Source: an uncultured Eubacteriales bacterium
GTDB taxonomy: Bacteria; Bacillota; Clostridia; Christensenellales; CAG-138
NCBI GenBank assembly: GCA_902787375.1
Contig: CADAGD010000026.1
Span: 1 to 34,838 of the forward strand
Reading direction: 5' to 3'
Length of the DNA stretch: 34,838 nucleotides
The notes under the pieces are model-generated. The model ran no database searches and was not told the DNA's origin. It saw only the letters and a program-made list of their open reading frames with translations. A program made the translations under genes and the position numbers. Positions 31,732-34,838 of this stretch are shown in pieces. How positions within the stretch are numbered: the stretch's first letter is position 1; every line of letters begins with the position of its first letter.

Positions 31732-33672
31732 TTACGATCGTATCAGCATAAGGCAGCCAAACGGAGGCAGCAGGACTTCCAATTCTCCATCGGCAATGAA
31801 GCGTTGCGAGCTGACAGCATCCGTATAAGCTCCGGATAGCGTTGGCGGGGCTTCCCCCTCGGAGAAATCATCGGGCGAGAGGGAGCATGAAACGGAGGCG
31901 TCACTTCGGTTGACGACGGTAATGGCCTCGGAGGAAGCGGAACGCGAGATAGCGAACACATCCTTATGAGGAGCGGCGAAAGCGGTATTGCCGTGAATGA
32001 ATACGGCATTGGCGAGCCTTGCGGAAGCGAGCTTTTTATAATGCTCAAGGAGCGACATATCCTCCCTGCCCCAAGGATAGGGGCGGCGGCAGAAGGGGTC
32101 GGCCATGCCGAGGGAGCCGGCTTCGTCGCCGTAATAGATGCAGGGCATGAATGGCATCGAGAACTGGAGAGCGGAGGCTGCTGCAAGGCGTTTCTTTCCA
32201 ATTAAATACATTTCGGCGGAGGGCGTCCAACGAGCCTGATCGGGCATTGGAAGCTCGTCGCGGCCGGGTGCGCCGGAGAGAACGGAGAGTATCCTTCTTG
32301 TGTCGTGACTTCCGAGTATGCCGAGCTGTCCCCGCATGAACTCGGCAGGATAGCCCTCTGTCTGGGAACCGAGAACGGCTTTGAGCCTGTACGAATCGCA
32401 GTTGCCGAGCAGAAAATCGGAAACGGCCTTCAGGAAGGGATAATCCATAACGCCGTCAAGCTCTGCGCCGTTGACGTATTCGCGTCGGCGTCCCATGCCG
32501 TCGGTTTTGAGAGCGGCGTCCTCCCAGACCTCGCCAATGAGAATGGCTTCGGGGTCGATGGCTTTTATGCGGGTACGGAGGAATTTGATGAACTCATCGG
32601 GAAGCTCGTCGGCTACATCAAGTCTCCAGCCTGACGCGCCGAGGCGCAGCCATTTTTCAAGCACGCGGGAAATGTATTCCATATAGGAAGGATTAAGCTC
32701 GATTACTTCGGGAAGGCTGTCAAAATCCCACCAGCATTTATACCCGTGGGAGTATGAAGCGGAGAAGTCGAACCAATCCCTGTAAGGCGAATCGGGATCA
32801 AGGAAAGCGCCGCCGCCGAATTTTCCGAAGTGATCGAAGTAAATGCTGTCGTCGCCCGTATGGGAGAATACGCCGTCGAGAATTATGCGGATGCCGTTCT
32901 GTTTAAGCAGAGCCGCCATGCGCGAGAAATCCTCCTCGGAGCCGAGAATGGGGTCGATTTGCATGTAGTTGGAGATGCTGTACCTGTGGTTATAGGGTGA
33001 AAGGAAAATGGGATTGAGGTACAGCACGGAGACTCCGAGCGACTTGAGCAGGGGAATTTCCTCGATGATGCCATTGAAATTGCCCATATAGAAGTCGGCG
33101 GGGGAGTAGTGCTTTTCGTTTCCTCTCGGAAGGAAATCGACCTCCTCGTTCCAATTCTTTTCGGTGACTCGCCAACCGAGCTTTCTGTGGAGCGCGAGGG
33201 CGTCGAAGCCGTCTTGAAGGCAGCCGCGCTTGAAGCGGTCGGGGAATATCTGATAGGCGATCTTGCCGCGGAAGGCTTCGGGAATATGAAAATCTGGGTC
33301 AAAGACGGTTATGCGGAAGTCATGGGGTATGCCGCATGTGAGCGTGGATTCACCTGAGCGCAGCAGCCCGTCCGCCACGCCGACATAGAGCATACCCGAA
33401 GGCAGATTCACTCTGAAATTGTACCATACAACGCAGGGAAAGCGAGGGATGCTGACATGAAATACGATGACGCGCCTGCCGTTTTCCCAATGTTCTTCGC
33501 CGTCCGAAAAGCGTTCCTCCCCGAACCAAAGCCGGAGTGTGACATGAGCGGAGGCAGCGTCGTCGCCCCATATAAAGAGCCGTAGGGTGACGGAGGTTCC
33601 GGCGGGAACCGCACCGAAGGGAGAGCGGCAGCAAAGCTCTCTTGAGTTGTGATAAGCGCAAATGGAAGACAT
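31732..33672 (-). CDS. GH13 glycoside hydrolase, neopullulanase/cyclomaltodextrinase-like
   Basis: A 646-residue cytoplasmic enzyme (no signal peptide). An N-terminal beta-rich domain (about 1-125) resembles the CBM34-type domain of neopullulanases. The catalytic barrel then starts at GKIAYQIFPDRFKRG. The GH13 triad is Asp352 in GWRLDVADEL (nucleophile), Glu381 in LIGEVWED (acid/base) and Asp457 in LGSHDTRR; ILDGVFSHTG is region I. A C-terminal beta domain closes it. It probably cleaves cyclodextrins, pullulan fragments or maltooligosaccharides taken up by the cell. ATG 33672 follows GAGGTGG; the frame is open 14 codons further up. Monocistronic, under a near-consensus promoter with a hairpin-forming repeat in the leader. 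Confidence 0.94.
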   Translation of the reverse strand: MSSICAYHNSRELCCRSPFGAVPAGTSVTLRLFIWGDDAASAHVTLRLWFGEERFSDGEEHWENGRRVIVFHVSIPRFPCVVWYNFRVNLPSGMLYVGVADGLLRSGESTLTCGIPHDFRITVFDPDFHIPEAFRGKIAYQIFPDRFKRGCLQDGFDALALHRKLGWRVTEKNWNEEVDFLPRGNEKHYSPADFYMGNFNGIIEEIPLLKSLGVSVLYLNPIFLSPYNHRYSISNYMQIDPILGSEEDFSRMAALLKQNGIRIILDGVFSHTGDDSIYFDHFGKFGGGAFLDPDSPYRDWFDFSASYSHGYKCWWDFDSLPEVIELNPSYMEYISRVLEKWLRLGASGWRLDVADELPDEFIKFLRTRIKAIDPEAILIGEVWEDAALKTDGMGRRREYVNGAELDGVMDYPFLKAVSDFLLGNCDSYRLKAVLGSQTEGYPAEFMRGQLGILGSHDTRRILSVLSGAPGRDELPMPDQARWTPSAEMYLIGKKRLAAASALQFSMPFMPCIYYGDEAGSLGMADPFCRRPYPWGREDMSLLEHYKKLASARLANAVFIHGNTAFAAPHKDVFAISRSASSEAITVVNRSDASVSCSLSPDDFSEGEAPPTLSGAYTDAVSSQRFIADGELEVLLPPFGCLMLIRS

Positions 33673-33690
33673 AACCCACCTCAAAGGAAA

Positions 33691-33727
33691 TAATACGGTG
33701 CGGGCAGAAAACAAAACCCTACCGTAT
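33691..33727. promoter_or_regulatory. Inverted repeat ATACGGT / ACCGTAT in GH13 leader
   Basis: Perfect 7-base arms separated by 23 bases, starting a few bases after the -10 box. Two half-sites of an operator, or a leader hairpin, are both possible; carbohydrate genes are often controlled this way. Confidence 0.4.
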
Positions 33728-33731
33728 GTAA

Positions 33732-33759
33732 ATTATATTACAAACTGGCGGCTTGTCAA
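33732..33759 (-). promoter_or_regulatory. GH13 gene promoter
   Basis: Minus-strand TTGACA (33754-33759), 16 bases, TATAAT (33732-33737). Confidence 0.8.
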
Positions 33760-33795
33760 GGGGCAAGCGGGAAATCGACAATATAATTTATATTA

Positions 33796-34062
33796 AGACC
33801 GCCGACAAACACCAAACGCGCCGGAAATGCCTGCCTTCCCATGTGAGGGGAAGCCAAGGACAGCGGGCGAGTAACCTGCCTCCCCTGAGTCAGGGGAGGT
33901 GGCGCGGCGCGGTAAAGCCGCCACGACGGAGGGGTTGTTTTCGCTTAGCGCACTTGAGTTTTTAAGCTGCTTACGACCCCTCAGTCATCCTCGCTATGCT
34001 CGGCTGACAGCTCCCCTTACGAATGGGAGCCGCAGGAAAAGCAGACTTTGTCCGTAGTCTGG
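33796..34062. repeat. Interspersed palindromic repeat, copy 2
   Basis: It shares with copy 1 (19004-19200) the left end (GACCGCCGACAAACACCAAA, CGCCGGAAAT, CCTGCCTTCCC, GAGGGGAAG) and the right end (CCTCAGTCAT, ACAGCTCCCC, GACTTTGTCCGTA). Its centre differs and is longer: CTCCCCTGAGTCAGGGGAG and GGCGCGGCGCGGTAAAGCCGCC hairpins, and ACGGAGGGGT paired with ACCCCTCAGT. The following 34063-34260 holds no gene or clear structure that I can see. Confidence 0.8.
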
Positions 34063-34263
34063 ACAGCGCAGGTTCATCCCGCGCTGTCTTTTAAATACAA
34101 GAGGCGGCGGAGCATTACGAATAGGCGAGCAGTTATCTGACCAAAGCGCAGAGCTAGGCTGGGCAAGGGAAGCAAACTATCGTTGAGAGGTCAAGAGCGG
34201 GAAAAAACATGGATAAATGTTAAATTTGTGTGATAAAAAACAGAAAAACGGATTATGTTTCTA

Positions 34264-34292
34264 TTGACAAAAAGAATATACTGAAGTAAAAT
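34264..34292 (+). promoter_or_regulatory. Promoter of the surface protein gene
   Basis: TTGACA, 17 bases, TAAAAT; the leader is about 80 bases to ATG 34377. Confidence 0.8.
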
Positions 34293-34376
34293 AAAGATGT
34301 GAAGGTATAAATGCGCGGGTCGTTGCCCAAAAACGTGCGATATACCGAAGCGAAAAAAAACAAGGAGGGAACTACT

Positions 34377-34838
34377 ATGAAAACGAGCTTTAAAAAACTA
34401 ATGGCGATGGCTCTTGTCCTGATAATGGTAGTTTCGGCGTTGCCGGTATCCGCGATGGCGGAATACGGGGCCGAGGCAGCCAAGTCCGTACCGGGCATAA
34501 TGGACAAGGTTTGGGAGGGCTGGCGTGATCAGTGGCTTGGGCAGCTTGCTGGTCGCATATCAGGTCGTCCCGCGCAGAAGATGCAGGCGGAAGCAGTTGA
34601 CGGGGCATATGTAAAGATAGATGCTCCGAATCTTGCATTACCTGCCGGAACGGAAGTCCGAGTAGTAAAGCTTGATGATGAAGGCATGGATAAAGTGCAG
34701 GCGATCATCGGCAACACACCCGGAGCTGATGTAAAGGCAATCAGCGCATACGACATCACATTCTTCTGCAATGGCAAGGAGATCGAGCCGAACGGCAGCG
34801 TCAGCGTTGATATGAGCCTGCTTGGCATTGAGGAAGGC
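34377..34838 (+). CDS. Secreted surface protein, N-terminal part (cut by window edge)
   Basis: The first 154 codons of an exported protein. AAGGAGGG precedes the ATG. The signal peptide (KKLMAMALVLIMVVSALPVS, cut near AMA) closely resembles those of the two secreted paralogues at 12527-13871. The mature part starts with a charged helix (about 30-65), then a beta-rich domain (PNLALPAGTEVRVVKLDDEG, later YDITFFCNGKEIEPNGSVSV). This domain has the look of the Ig-like modules in large clostridial surface proteins. No anchor or catalytic domain lies within the window. The function is unknown; an adhesin or cell-envelope protein is an inference. Confidence 0.85.
   Translation, partial: MKTSFKKLMAMALVLIMVVSALPVSAMAEYGAEAAKSVPGIMDKVWEGWRDQWLGQLAGRISGRPAQKMQAEAVDGAYVKIDAPNLALPAGTEVRVVKLDDEGMDKVQAIIGNTPGADVKAISAYDITFFCNGKEIEPNGSVSVDMSLLGIEEG

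Noticed and set aside
34063-34260. Possible riboswitch upstream of the surface protein gene
   Set aside because: The stretch is mostly upstream of the promoter at 34264, and I could match no aptamer consensus.

Overview
The window looks like the chromosome of an anaerobic, low-G+C-phylum (Bacillota/Clostridia) bacterium, probably an uncultured gut or rumen lineage. The evidence is strong AGGAGG ribosome binding sites, frequent TTG and GTG starts, sigma-A type promoters, a CIRCE operator, YhaM, DivIC and oligoendopeptidase F genes, a diaminopimelate pathway gene, and a secreted hydrolase with a type I dockerin. No phage, IS transposase or CRISPR array is visible. The species cannot be named from the sequence alone.

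Layout. Bases 1-940: end of a two-component system (OmpR-type regulator followed by a sensor kinase cut by the window edge). 1019-1852: a minus-strand micro-locus with two very small genes (57 and 65 aa), a 130-base region of nested inverted repeats in their 3' region, and a gene remnant. 1894-4186: an AT-rich plus-strand regulator plus MFS-exporter pair that looks inserted between two minus-strand gene remnants (1721-1852 and 4133-4426). 4545-6353: a CHAP-type cell-wall hydrolase with two peptidoglycan-binding domains, long Pro-Thr linkers and a dockerin. 6494-8297: an ABC exporter operon behind three 11-bp-spaced TTTACA repeats. 8470-9264: an XRE regulator. 9372-10030: an Hsp20 gene under a CIRCE operator. 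10035-12384: an aldo/keto reductase and a Fic protein. 12527-14351: an AT-rich patch with two tandem secreted peptidoglycan-binding/SH3 paralogues and a small XRE regulator. 14431-20849: metG, an orphan peptide-type solute-binding lipoprotein, yhaM and a lipoprotein.

21053-28286 is a mostly plus-strand housekeeping run. It holds pepF, then a tRNA-Gly(GCC) gene leading into a divIC-like, ppx/gppA-like and split chrA cluster, then a divergent tyrosine phenol-lyase/tryptophanase family enzyme overlapping rdgB and a yfcE-type phosphodiesterase. 28384-33672 is a minus-strand run: greA under its own consensus promoter; an operon dapF, TSCPD protein, membrane-anchored protein, dusB; and a cytoplasmic GH13 glycosidase. 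The right edge (34377-34838) begins a secreted surface protein. Two copies of a palindrome-rich interspersed repeat lie at 19004-19200 and 33796-34062.

The parts most worth following up are the structured 3' region at 1074-1205, the two-copy interspersed repeat, the mutually exclusive hairpins between tRNA-Gly and divIC, the tandem secreted paralogues that share a perfectly identical 50-base block, and the beta-eliminating lyase with changed active-site motifs. No single undescribed defence or mobile system is evident; the novelty is mostly in small genes, RNA-like structures and regulatory sites.
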